31,620 nt of DNA. It comes from DATNPH01 sp036703315. GTDB lineage: Bacteria > Cyanobacteriota > Cyanobacteriia > Cyanobacteriales > Coleofasciculaceae. Under the pieces are notes generated by a model that made no database searches, was not told where the DNA came from, and saw nothing but the letters and a program-made list of their open reading frames with translations. Both the position numbers and the translations under genes were made by a program. Below are positions 8,158 through 16,024 of the stretch, piece by piece. The stretch covers positions 1 through 31,620 of the forward strand of contig DATNPH010000192.1 in the NCBI GenBank assembly GCA_036703315.1, written 5' to 3'. Position 1 is the first letter of the stretch; each line of letters starts with the position of its first letter.

Positions 8158-8346
8158 ATGTTAGACTCAAACACATCCTTTTTAAAAGTAGTTGTGGTAA
8201 TTCTTTTAGGAGCCTTCTTTGCCTCAAGTGCCACTCTCATGGATTCTATAAAATATAAAAAGGCGAGTGACATTGAGCGTCCTGCCACTCAATCAGAAAG
8301 TCCCGCTGTCGCTGATAGATCCGGCATCAATTTCAGACTTCCCTAA
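8158..8346 (+). CDS. Small hypothetical single-span membrane protein
   Basis: A 62-residue frame starting at ATG 8158, with AAGGGA about 10 nt upstream. It has a hydrophobic segment at residues 8-27 (FLKVVVVILLGAFFASSATL) followed by a polar tail rich in Ser, Ala and charged residues. The profile fits a small membrane-anchored or exported peptide, but no family is recognised. It sits directly before the hairpin-rich region 8427-8682. Confidence 0.4.
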   Translation: MLDSNTSFLKVVVVILLGAFFASSATLMDSIKYKKASDIERPATQSESPAVADRSGINFRLP

Positions 8347-8426
8347 AATTGACACTCCAAATAACGGTTAACCATATTCACAAATTATTCACACGACGAC
8401 AGTAAGCTTTGTCTTGAAACAAAAGC

Positions 8427-8682
8427 GCACCGGATGAGGGTTATGCCGCAGTGACTCAGTGCTGTACATTCAAGGAGAGCGATAGCAGATGTACAGTCGG
8501 TGCTTATAAATAGCTGGCTAAGGCGGTGTGGAGTTTTTGTCGCTTCCTCCACTTTGTTACTACCAACGAGGGACTAAACTCCCTATCAGAGCGGTCAGAG
8601 GTAGTAAACGTCAAGGGTCTATGATTAGCTAACGATATGCGTATCGCGCCTATATTACCCTAGTTCAGAGTAGTATAGGCGC
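8427..8682. ncRNA. Candidate structured RNA, strand unknown
   Basis: A 256-nt ORF-free stretch with four strong, non-overlapping helices. GCACCG/CGGTGC (8427-8432 with 8498-8503) encloses CTGTACAT/ATGTACAG (8462-8469 with 8489-8496). GTGGAG/CTCCAC pairs 8528-8533 with 8547-8552. TTACTACC/GGTAGTAA (8557-8564 with 8600-8607) encloses AGGGA/TCCCT (8569-8573 with 8580-8584). GCGCCTATA/TATAGGCGC pairs 8646-8654 with 8674-8682. All these pairings are perfect. The density and nesting are far above the other spacers here. It could be a small RNA, a mobile-element-associated RNA remnant, or a long 3' UTR. I do not recognise it as a known family. Confidence 0.4.
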
Positions 8683-8705
8683 TATAGGCAGCTTTGTCTT
8701 GTTCA

Positions 8706-8722
8706 ATCCAAAATCTAAAATT
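8706..8722 (+). repeat. Dispersed repeat ATCCAAAATCTAAAATT
   Basis: An exact 17-nt reverse-complement copy occurs at 12063-12079, with a partial third copy at 12084-12094. The unit belongs to the heptamer-like CCAAAAT/CTAAAAT repeats scattered in cyanobacterial spacers. The two copies bracket the codA-like, permease and ATPase genes, probably by chance. Confidence 0.6.
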
Positions 8723-8788
8723 AGCTTGAGCAAAAGTTCACTGGCTCTTTTTAACCACCCTTAGAAATTCGGCTCAAACTGATTGTCT

Positions 8789-10129
8789 TTATAAAGTATT
8801 TTGTCCAACTAAATCATCTAGTTCTGTATAATCGGGTAACGTCGTATCAATGGGTTTACCCTTTCGCAGAACAATTCGGTCATGCTGATGACGAGATAAA
8901 AGTTCGCTGAAGTTGCGTCCTTTGAACAAAATTAAATCAGCAGGTAATCCAACACCAATCCGTCCAACATTTGGCAACCCTATTAAGTCGGCGGATATCT
9001 TGGTAACAGCACAGGGCCAATCATCATAAGGCATATCTAAATGTGCAATTCTTACGGCTTGGTTAAAGACTTCCAAGACATCATGATCACCGAAACCATA
9101 AAAGGGATCACGGCAGTTATCGCTAGCCACAGTAGCAGGAATGCCGTGTTGTTTGAGTTCCTTTAGCAATGTTACTCCCCGCCAGTGTGGTGTATGGCTA
9201 GGGGTTCTGCCTTGTAGATAGAGATTACACATTGGCAAACTGACAATGCCAATTCTGGCTTGCTTAACCAAGTCCAACGTTTTTGCAACAACTTCTGGTG
9301 TCTGTACAGCTAAACTACAGCAGTGACCACAGATAACTTGCCCAGTGAAGTCATGGCGAAGGGCAGCTTCTGCTACTTTTTGTAGACATATCGAATCAGG
9401 GTCGTCGTTTTCATCAGTGTGGAAGTCGAGGTCTAAACCCCGTGCTTTCGCCAGGGAGAATACTGCATCCAGTTGGGTATCTAGGTCAGGATGCATAAAA
9501 GCTACACCTCCCAAAATGCCACCGAGTTCAGCAATGCGGTCTGCTAAAGCTACGCCTTCAGAGGTTTGGTAGTAGTCGAGAGTGACCAGGGAAACAGCTT
9601 GCAGGATTACTCTATCTGCCCATTCTCGCTGAAGGGCTTTGAATACTCCTAGACTAATTGCGGCTTGCTCACCAAAGGAGTCAATATGGGTGCGGATGGC
9701 TTTGGTGCCGTGGGCATAGCTACACTTGATGCCAAATTCCATACGGCGATAAACATCTTCGGCTTGCCAATACTTTTGACTATCGGTCTTTGTGGTTGCG
9801 ATCGCGTTATCGAAGGTACCATCTGAATTAGGCGATCGATCCCAAATATGACCCTTATCCAAATGAGTATGCATGTCCACAAAACAAGGCCAAACTTGCC
9901 CACCTCTTAAATCTAGTATGGGTATTTCTTGTTTTGCGTAGAGACGTTCCACCGACGCATCTTTACTAGATAGGATAATTTGTGTAATCGCCCCTTGAGC
10001 AATTTCAATATCTACCAAACACAACCCCTCTCGCGTCTGCCTCTCGGTAACAGTAGGGTCATCCAGACTCAACAATGAGATGGGTATACGAGTATTTTTC
10101 AGCCAGTAGCGTGGGGCTGTGGGAATCAT
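8789..10129 (-). CDS. Cytosine-deaminase-like metal-dependent amidohydrolase
   Basis: A 446-residue amidohydrolase-superfamily enzyme of the CodA/AtzC-like branch, expected to deaminate or hydrolyse a nitrogen heterocycle. The metal and acid-base residues of cytosine deaminase are all in place: DMHTHLDKG (H87, H89), FHTDEN (H237, E240), CGHCCSL (H269) and ASDNCRDPF (D337, D338?). The C-terminal composite beta domain carries VGLPADLILF. E. coli CodA is 427 residues, so length is normal. It is the last gene of an ABC-importer operon (72 bp after the permease), so its substrate probably enters through that importer. The exact base (cytosine, isoguanine, ammelide, creatinine-like) cannot be decided from sequence. 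No strong Shine-Dalgarno is visible at ATG 10129. Confidence 0.85.
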   Translation of the reverse strand: MIPTAPRYWLKNTRIPISLLSLDDPTVTERQTREGLCLVDIEIAQGAITQIILSSKDASVERLYAKQEIPILDLRGGQVWPCFVDMHTHLDKGHIWDRSPNSDGTFDNAIATTKTDSQKYWQAEDVYRRMEFGIKCSYAHGTKAIRTHIDSFGEQAAISLGVFKALQREWADRVILQAVSLVTLDYYQTSEGVALADRIAELGGILGGVAFMHPDLDTQLDAVFSLAKARGLDLDFHTDENDDPDSICLQKVAEAALRHDFTGQVICGHCCSLAVQTPEVVAKTLDLVKQARIGIVSLPMCNLYLQGRTPSHTPHWRGVTLLKELKQHGIPATVASDNCRDPFYGFGDHDVLEVFNQAVRIAHLDMPYDDWPCAVTKISADLIGLPNVGRIGVGLPADLILFKGRNFSELLSRHQHDRIVLRKGKPIDTTLPDYTELDDLVGQNTL

Positions 10130-10159
10130 CTATTTATTCTTTATTGTTTACTATTTTAA

Positions 10160-10205
10160 CTAATGACCAATGACTACTGACTACTGACTAATAACTAATG
10201 ACTAA
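10160..10205. repeat. Heptamer-like tandem repeat (CTAATGA / CTACTGA)
   Basis: Head-to-tail variants of a 7-nt unit (CTAATGA, CCAATGA, CTACTGA, CTACTGA, CTAATAA, CTAATGA) fill the gap between the permease and the codA-like gene. This is the cyanobacterial short-tandem-repeat type. Length variation here could alter spacing in the operon but is not expected to be coding. Confidence 0.75.
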
Positions 10206-11083
10206 TTTTCTCGTTTAACTGCACTCTCATGCCAGTTCCCTAGCAGGAAGTCAGATAAAATCGTCAACAACACGAAGATAATAACGCCCAAAGTTGTGGT
10301 TAGAAATAAGGCAGCAAACATTCGGGGAATTTGTAAATTGTAGCTGGACATCAGGATTTGATAGGCAATGCCCGATTGTGCCCCTCCTGTACCCGCGACA
10401 AATTCAGCTACTACTGCACCGATCAATGCCAAGCCACCACTAATCCGTAATCCTCCTAAGAAATAAGGCAAGGCACTTGGTAAGCGGAGATACAGTAGAG
10501 TTTGCCAGCGCGAGGCTTTGTAAAGCTGAAATACATTGCTTAGATTGTGGTCAATGCTATTTAATCCTAGCGTCGTGTTAGACACGATCGGGAAGAACGC
10601 CACAATCCAGGCACAGACGGCTAAAGCAGCGAAAGTGTTGTTCCTCAGCCAGACAATGATTAAAGGAGCGATCGCAACAATTGGTGTGGTTTGCAAGATT
10701 ACGGCGTAAGGGAAAAAACTCCGTTCAATCCACTTACTTTGAGTAAACAAAATCGATACCAATAACCCAGAAACAACAGCTGCAACAAAAGCCGCGATTG
10801 TAATTTGCAGCGTAATAATTAGTGAAGGAAACAAAGTACTCCACTCGCTTATCAGTGTCTGTAGCACTAGAAGCGGGCCTGGTAGTAAATAGGGTGGCAT
10901 CTTCGTCACCCGCACAAAAATGTCCCATGCCAATATCACCAATACACCAACCACTACCGGAGCAATAACATCAGCTGAGGCTAGCTTTTTTAACCAAGCT
11001 GACCAACTTGGCTCAGGTACATCGGTAACGGCAGACCTTCTACCGTTTGAAACCATTGAATTTTTTTCTGGTGTAGGGAGCAT
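10202..11083 (-). CDS. ABC transporter permease, SsuC/TauC/ThiX family
   Basis: A 293-residue inner-membrane permease with about six hydrophobic segments. The BPD-type coupling region contains AFFPIVSNTTLGLNSID, and the EAA-like segment runs through FQLYKASRWQTLLYLRLPSALPYF. This subfamily imports sulfonates, nitrate-type anions, thiamine precursors or pyrimidines depending on its binding protein. ATG 11083 has AGG about 8 nt upstream. It lies between the ATPase (193-bp gap) and the deaminase-like gene, all on the same strand, so it is the membrane part of that importer. Confidence 0.88.
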   Translation of the reverse strand: MLPTPEKNSMVSNGRRSAVTDVPEPSWSAWLKKLASADVIAPVVVGVLVILAWDIFVRVTKMPPYLLPGPLLVLQTLISEWSTLFPSLIITLQITIAAFVAAVVSGLLVSILFTQSKWIERSFFPYAVILQTTPIVAIAPLIIVWLRNNTFAALAVCAWIVAFFPIVSNTTLGLNSIDHNLSNVFQLYKASRWQTLLYLRLPSALPYFLGGLRISGGLALIGAVVAEFVAGTGGAQSGIAYQILMSSYNLQIPRMFAALFLTTTLGVIIFVLLTILSDFLLGNWHESAVKREN

Positions 11084-11276
11084 ATAGAACCTATCTGAAA
11101 AGTTCTTTCAGTAACGACCAAACACTTGTGTATCCTACGGCAAGCCGCGATCGCATCTCGGCGTGTATCTGCGGTTTCAAATTTTATTCTCCATTCTTTA
11201 TAGATTTAAAATCTCTGTAGAGAGTGGTATAAAATTACAAACCCAATCTGCAACTCTTTCCCGCTTTTTGAGTTTT

Positions 11277-12059
11277 CTACGCCACACTCGCTGTTTGTGA
11301 AGGAAATCCTGTCACCGCTTCCGTCAAACGGGCAGACACTTCGCGGCAATAGTCATTACAGATTCGGGACGTGCGGAATTCTTCAGTGCGGGGATAAGGC
11401 GATTCAATAGCGACATCAGCCACCACTCGTCCTGGACGAGGAGCCATGACAATCACCCGATTCGACAAATACACCGCTTCATAGATGTTGTGAGTGACAA
11501 ACACAACTGTCCAACGCTTTTGCTGCCAGAGATTGAGCAAATCACTATTAAGCTTGCTGCGAGTCATCTCGTCCAAAGCACCAAATGGCTCATCCATGAG
11601 CATAATGTCTGGCTGAGTAACCAGCGCTCTAGCGATCGATACCCGCATCTTCATCCCACCTGATAACTCACGAGGATAGCTACGCTCAAATCCAGCCAAT
11701 CCCACTAAGTTAATCGCTTCTTGTACGGCGGCGCGAGACTGGCGCTTCTGCACACTCGCCAATTTTAGGGGTAGACGAATATTCTCAACTACATTCGCCC
11801 AAGGCATTAGCGCAGCTTCTTGGAAAACGAAAGCGAGTTCTGGCTTTTTATGACCCTCACCCAGCTGAATGTTGCCAGAACTTCTTTGACCTAAACCTGC
11901 AATTAGCCGTAATGCCGTACTTTTGCCGCATCCCGACGGTCCAACCAGACTAATAAAATCACCTTCACCGATAGTGAGATCCATGTCTTGCAAGGCTACA
12001 GTTCCGTTGGAGTAAACCTTGTTGACGTGACTAATTGCGATCGCAGGGTGAGAACTCAT
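11277..12059 (-). CDS. ABC transporter ATP-binding protein, SsuB/TauB family
   Basis: The nucleotide-binding subunit of the importer. It has Walker A GPSGCGKST, Q-loop FQEAALMPW, signature LSGGMKMRVSIARAL, Walker B IMLMDEPFGALDE and the switch histidine in VTHNIYEA. The GGMKMR and MPW variants are typical of the nitrate/sulfonate/taurine importer branch. From ATG 12059 it is 260 residues. An in-frame TTG at 12083 would add eight residues, but those are encoded by a dispersed CCAAAATC-type repeat, so I prefer the ATG even though no Shine-Dalgarno is evident at either. Confidence 0.88.
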   Translation of the reverse strand: MSSHPAIAISHVNKVYSNGTVALQDMDLTIGEGDFISLVGPSGCGKSTALRLIAGLGQRSSGNIQLGEGHKKPELAFVFQEAALMPWANVVENIRLPLKLASVQKRQSRAAVQEAINLVGLAGFERSYPRELSGGMKMRVSIARALVTQPDIMLMDEPFGALDEMTRSKLNSDLLNLWQQKRWTVVFVTHNIYEAVYLSNRVIVMAPRPGRVVADVAIESPYPRTEEFRTSRICNDYCREVSARLTEAVTGFPSQTASVA

Positions 12060-12167
12060 ATCAATTTTAGATTTTGGATGCAAAGATTTTGGATGGTTGG
12101 CATTGATCTTAAGAGTATAGTTGTAGTTGCGAACCCCTACTAGGAAATACTACAAACGAGTGAGGCT

Positions 12168-13247
12168 TCAAGCTTTGTTGTAAGCCGCTACACCCTTATT
12201 GACAAACTTCAAAGTAAAAGCTTGTTTGTAATCAGTGTTCTTTTTAAACACTCCCTGCGTTGCCATACTGTCAAAGAAGGACTGCCATCGCTGTTCGTTC
12301 ATGGCTCCAATACCCAATTTTTCAGCATCACCAGAGGTGATAATGCCGTATTCTTTGAGTTTTTGAAGCCCATAGGCAAGCTGGTCATCTTTCATTTCTG
12401 GATTAGCTGCCTTGATTAGCTTATTACCAGGAGCAGGGTCTTCCAAATAACTGTACCAGCCTTTAATCGAAGCATCGACAAACCTCTGTACTAAATCCGG
12501 GTTCTTTTCAACCAGTTCTTTCTTAGTTTCAATGGTCGTCGCATAGGGTGTGTACCCATTGTCAGCTAGTAGAATAACTTTCGGCTCGAATCCTGCCTGC
12601 TTCTGGATTGCCAAAGGTTCAGAAGTCACATAACCTTGTTGTGCAGAACTTTTATCAGCTAAGAAGGGACCAGGATTGAAGTTATAAGGGCGCTTTTGCT
12701 CATCCGTAAATTTATACTTCCCTTTTAGGAACGGCCAATACGTCGTATTTGCTGCCGAAGAAACCAATATTGGCTTTCCTTTGAGTTTGTCCAGTGAGTC
12801 ATTGCCTACACCTGGATGAGCAATCAACACTTGGGGGTCTTTTTGGAAGATAGCCGCTACGGTAACTTTAGGAATTCCTTCTTCTATAGCTTTAATAGCA
12901 TCAGCACCGTACCCCATGTAGAAATCAATTGCCCCTCCCATCAACAACTGAGTGCCATTGACCTGAGGACCACCCATCTTAATCGTGACATCTAAACCGT
13001 ACTCTTGATAAATTCCCTTAGCAACGGCTTGGTAAAAACCTCCATGTTCAGCCTCAGCAAACCAGTTTGTACCGTAGGTAACTTTGTCTAGCTTGCTACT
13101 ACTAGCCCCAGGCGTAGACGCTGGGGAAGCACCATCTGACGCAACTTTACTGCTATTACCGCCGCAGGCAGCGATAATACTAGACCCTAGGGCAAGTGAA
13201 CCATACTGGATAAACTTGCGGCGATTAACTTGATAAATTTCACTCAT
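12168..13247 (-). CDS. ABC substrate-binding lipoprotein, NMT1/THI5-like
   Basis: A 359-residue periplasmic binding protein. The N-terminus has a twin-arginine motif (NRRKFIQ, residues 8-14), a hydrophobic stretch and a lipobox IAAC with Cys28, so a Tat-exported lipoprotein is expected. The mature part starts with VTYGTNWFAEAEHGGFYQAV, then LLMGGAIDFYMGYGADAI, the pattern of NMT1/ThiY/SsuA proteins. Family ligands include hydroxymethylpyrimidine precursors, riboflavin, sulfonates and pyrimidines. As first gene of the operon ending in a cytosine-deaminase-like enzyme, a pyrimidine- or purine-like ligand is the best guess. Confidence 0.88.
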   Translation of the reverse strand: MSEIYQVNRRKFIQYGSLALGSSIIAACGGNSSKVASDGASPASTPGASSSKLDKVTYGTNWFAEAEHGGFYQAVAKGIYQEYGLDVTIKMGGPQVNGTQLLMGGAIDFYMGYGADAIKAIEEGIPKVTVAAIFQKDPQVLIAHPGVGNDSLDKLKGKPILVSSAANTTYWPFLKGKYKFTDEQKRPYNFNPGPFLADKSSAQQGYVTSEPLAIQKQAGFEPKVILLADNGYTPYATTIETKKELVEKNPDLVQRFVDASIKGWYSYLEDPAPGNKLIKAANPEMKDDQLAYGLQKLKEYGIITSGDAEKLGIGAMNEQRWQSFFDSMATQGVFKKNTDYKQAFTLKFVNKGVAAYNKA

Positions 13248-13867
13248 AAACCTACTTTAATCAGCGCTAGGAAGATTAGACAACACAGCTAGAGACTACC
13301 GCTATACCAAGTTGCGTTCTATACCATAAAGCGGTATTGCAGGTGTTTGGCTGCCTAAGATTTCCGGAATGTTCTGCATTACACATTGAACGGCAAATTG
13401 GTATTAGTTGCCAACATTTTCGTAGCTGGGCTCTAGGAGCACAGCGACTAAGATTCAACTTTGTTTACTCAATTTAAATATAAATATATTTAATAATTAG
13501 GTACCAGTTATTTTTTGTAACCAATGATACTGATTTTTGGGAAATTATAGTCTTTCAAGATCATTACCTTGACCCTCCTGTAGTAATACAAGAAGAAGTT
13601 CAGGATCCCTAAGTTCAAGTCTTCCGAACTATTCCACTGCTATTTCTTCCTAAAAACAAAATTTAGCGTAGAACCTTAATGAATAACTACGTTGTAAAGT
13701 CTATTGAAGGTCTAACTAAGAAATATTTTAATCCTTAGAGAATAATGAGTTCTGTTAAGCAGGTAACTCTTTAAGAATGCTTTTGTAGATAATTATTGAG
13801 ATTGTAGTACAGAGTTGCTATGTGTAAAAAATTCTGTCTACTTCATTGAAGTAAATGTTCACGGTTT
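13248..13867. other. Divergent control region between the two operons
   Basis: A 620-bp, strongly AT-rich spacer (notably 13460-13560) separates the minus-strand importer/deaminase operon from the plus-strand rutC/BMP series. No credible gene is present; a 60-codon minus-strand frame at 13276-13458 has neither a family pattern nor a ribosome-binding site. The notable element is an NtcA-type palindrome at 13517-13530. Confidence 0.6.
13490..13530 (-). promoter_or_regulatory. Putative NtcA-activated promoter for the importer/deaminase operon
   Basis: GTATCATTGGTTAC on the minus strand (13530-13517) is a perfect GTAN8TAC site, the consensus of the cyanobacterial nitrogen regulator NtcA. Twenty-one bases after it comes TATTAA (complement of 13490-13495), a plausible -10 box at the spacing of NtcA class II promoters. 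Transcription would run towards the binding-protein gene with a leader of about 235 nt. A single GTAN8TAC is expected by chance roughly once per 4 kb, so the site needs testing. Confidence 0.5.
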
Positions 13868-14269
13868 GTGAAGAAATTCAAGATTATGCGTAGTAGTTCC
13901 ATAATGTCTGAAGGTTCACTTCCAGCCCTAGATCTTTATTCCACTGAAACGAAGGGGGGAAACACACTGTATGTTTCGGGAATGGTGGCACTGAACAACA
14001 AGGGAAAGATTGTCGGGAAAAACGACGCCACGGCACAGACACGCCAGATACTTGAATCGATGAAGAGTGTAATTGAAGCAGCAGGAGGTACGATGGCAGA
14101 TATCATCTTCAACATGATTTTTCTGAAGGATTTGGCTGATTATCCAAAGATGAATGCAGTGTACTGTGAGTATTTTCCCAAAAATCCGCCAGCTCGTTAT
14201 TGCGCTCGTGCTGATCTAGTGAAACCAGAGTTCCTTGTTGAAATCACTGCGATCGCTCACATCAGTTAA
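13868..14269 (+). CDS. RidA/YjgF family protein, RutC-like
   Basis: A small trimer-forming RidA-superfamily protein, expected to deaminate reactive enamine/imine intermediates. It matches the RutC subgroup better than housekeeping RidA: LYVSGMVAL, AQTRQILESMKSVIEAAGGT, FNMIFLKDLADYPKMNAVY, EYFPKNPPARYCARADLVKP and VEITAIAHI. RutC handles aminoacrylate in pyrimidine ring breakdown. The arginine that usually binds the substrate carboxylate is R110 (in PARYC). The frame starts at GTG 13868 (133 residues); ATG 13886 is an alternative that keeps the fold. Neither has a clear Shine-Dalgarno. It is the first plus-strand gene of the island. RutA and RutB are not in the window. Confidence 0.85.
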   Translation: MKKFKIMRSSSIMSEGSLPALDLYSTETKGGNTLYVSGMVALNNKGKIVGKNDATAQTRQILESMKSVIEAAGGTMADIIFNMIFLKDLADYPKMNAVYCEYFPKNPPARYCARADLVKPEFLVEITAIAHIS

Positions 14270-14300
14270 AAATACTATTTTCCAGCTATGAAATCGTAGA

Positions 14301-14321
14301 ACCCCCCTTTGTTAGGGGGGT
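14301..14321 (+). terminator. G/C hairpin after the rutC-like gene
   Basis: ACCCCCC/GGGGGGT forms a perfect 7-bp stem with a TTTGTTA loop, 32 nt after the stop codon, followed by TATAAAATTT. It could work as a weak terminator. A close relative of this C6-loop-G6 palindrome is inserted inside the ABC ATPase gene at 16776-16794, so it also belongs to a dispersed repeat family. Confidence 0.55.
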
Positions 14322-14330
14322 ATAAAATTT

Positions 14331-14344
14331 GTAGTTTTGAATAC
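14331..14344 (+). promoter_or_regulatory. Putative NtcA site upstream of the BMP-transporter gene
   Basis: GTAGTTTTGAATAC is a second perfect GTAN8TAC in this island, 10 nt after the rutC hairpin and about 540 nt before the BMP lipoprotein start. TAACAT (a TAN3T box) follows after 14 nt, shorter than the usual 20-24, and no better -10 box is obvious. A regulatory role is possible but weaker than for the site at 13517-13530. Confidence 0.35.
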
Positions 14345-14885
14345 CAAATTTAAGCGTTTAACATCTGCGTGACTAGATGCAATCGCACTCAACGTTATTG
14401 AACCCACTGTCATTGTTATTGAGATAACGAGCACACTTTCAAAGGAGAGTAAGCGTTCCACCGCCAAGGTAGTAGCTCTCCTCCAACTTAGCGGTTCTCA
14501 ATCTAGTAAGGTAAGGTACGGAGTGTCAGGGTGAAAGGCTTGCTCACTAGTCGTTTTGCTGTACCTGATTCGATCAAGAAACGCTATAAACGTATCTAAC
14601 AATACAATCGGTGATCTCGTAAACATTTACATAACTACATAAAGCCACTTAACTTAAGGCAGTACTCATGGCTATTGACTCAATAGCAACAACAACAGCC
14701 GTGAAATCACACTCACTCTATTGTTTAAAGAGTGAGAAGCAGATTTGATGGCTGTCTTCCTAACCGTATTTTCCTCGCTTTAACATGGCTACATGTCGCT
14801 GTTGAGTGGAGAAAGGGGGAGATAGGATAGAAAATCATTAGCGCAGCAAAATGTAAACATAATCAGCGTAAGGGGTGAAGGTAAA
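14345..14885 (+). other. Long structured leader of the BMP-transporter operon
   Basis: About 540 nt without a gene. It contains several perfect hairpins: AGGAGAG/CTCTCCT around the 14443-14482 segment, GCTATTG/CAATAGC (14671-14677 with 14681-14687) and CTCACTCT/AGAGTGAG (14712-14719 with 14729-14736). There is also a near-palindrome GTAAACATTTAC at about 14619-14630. A long structured leader in front of an importer gene could hold a riboswitch or attenuator; I recognise no known aptamer. A minus-strand frame overlapping 14789-15061 is a shadow. Confidence 0.35.
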
Positions 14886-15932
14886 ATGGTGGGAAGATAT
14901 AGTCGGCGTCGATTTCTCTGGTATAGTTCAGCCACTTTGGGTACTAGTCTGTTACTCAAAGCTTGTAGTAACAACTCTAGTTCTACAGAAAAATCAGCAA
15001 GTGATACAACAGCATTACCTGGAGATAAAAGCCCGGCTAAGGATGCGAAGAAAAATTTCAAGGTAGCGATGGTTCTGCCAGGGATTATTACCGATAAAGC
15101 TTGGAACCAAGTAGGGTATACAGGACTAGGAGTCGTTAAAGAAAAACAATCTGTAGAAACGGCTTATGTAGAGAAAGTCGGGCAACCGGATCAGGTGGAG
15201 GCACTATCTGACTTTGCCCGTCGCGGGTACAATCTAATTTTTGCCCACGGTGGACAATTTGATGCATCCATTGAACAGGTAGCGACGCAGTTTCCTAAAA
15301 CCTTTTTTATTGGTGTTAATGGTGCAATTAAGAGTGAAAATATTGGTTCTTTGGGAATCAACAGCCTGCAAGGAGGTTATGTTAGCGGGATTGTTGCAGC
15401 TTTAATGACAAAAACTAACAAGATTTCCTATCTGTCTGCTCAGCAGTTTAAATCAACTGATGACGAAAAACGTGGTTTTGAGTTAGGTGCCAAGTCTGTT
15501 AAGCCGAATATCACGGTGACTTCCAGCTACACTGGCGATTGGAATGATGCGGCAAAGGCAAAAGAAGCGGCTTTGGCATTGATTGCAGCCGGTTCGGATG
15601 TAATTTTTCATTGGTTAGATAATGCTGCACCGGCTGTCTTAGAAACTGCCAGTCAGAAGGGCATCTATGTCATTGGTAATACGGCTGATCAACAAGCGAT
15701 CGCACCAAAAGCCGTGTTAACCAGTATCGTAAAGCGAATTGATTTAGCGATCGCTTACGTTGCTGAACTGGCAACCAAGAACGAACTGAAGGGACAAATC
15801 TATACGATTGGCTGGGAGAAGCCTGATATCCTTTACCTGGGTAAATTTGGTGAGATGGTGCCAGCACAGGTAAAGAAAAAAGCAGAGGAGGCAGTACAGG
15901 GGATTGTTGATAACAAGATTAAACTGACGTAA
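14886..15932 (+). CDS. BMP-family ABC substrate-binding lipoprotein (nucleoside type)
   Basis: A 348-residue periplasmic binding protein of the basic-membrane-protein family (Med/PnrA/BmpA). The N-terminus has SRRRFLWYSS (Tat motif) and LLKAC with Cys27 as the lipid attachment site. The mature protein begins FKVAMVLPGIITDKAWNQVG. Family signatures continue with AHGGQFDASIEQVA, LQGGYVSGIVAALMTKT and IGNTADQQAIAPK. Characterised PnrA/BmpA proteins bind purine or pyrimidine nucleosides, which supports such a ligand here. ATG 14886 has GAAGG closely upstream. It starts a four-gene importer set with the double ATPase and two permeases downstream. Confidence 0.9.
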   Translation: MVGRYSRRRFLWYSSATLGTSLLLKACSNNSSSTEKSASDTTALPGDKSPAKDAKKNFKVAMVLPGIITDKAWNQVGYTGLGVVKEKQSVETAYVEKVGQPDQVEALSDFARRGYNLIFAHGGQFDASIEQVATQFPKTFFIGVNGAIKSENIGSLGINSLQGGYVSGIVAALMTKTNKISYLSAQQFKSTDDEKRGFELGAKSVKPNITVTSSYTGDWNDAAKAKEAALALIAAGSDVIFHWLDNAAPAVLETASQKGIYVIGNTADQQAIAPKAVLTSIVKRIDLAIAYVAELATKNELKGQIYTIGWEKPDILYLGKFGEMVPAQVKKKAEEAVQGIVDNKIKLT

Positions 15933-16024
15933 GGCTAATGCTTAATGGCTAAGGGTAAGCTTTTGAGCTTCAGGAAAAAATTAGTAATTAGCAAGGAACA
16001 ATGTACAATTAGCAACCGATAGAT

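Noticed and set aside
13276..13458. 60-codon minus-strand ORF in the divergent control region
   Set aside because: No ribosome-binding site, no family pattern, Cys/Arg-rich random-looking composition, and it sits inside the likely leader of the binding-protein operon.
14619..14630. GTAAACATTTAC as a third NtcA site
   Set aside because: The gap between GTA and TAC is 6, not 8, so it does not fit GTAN8TAC; it may still be an operator for another factor.
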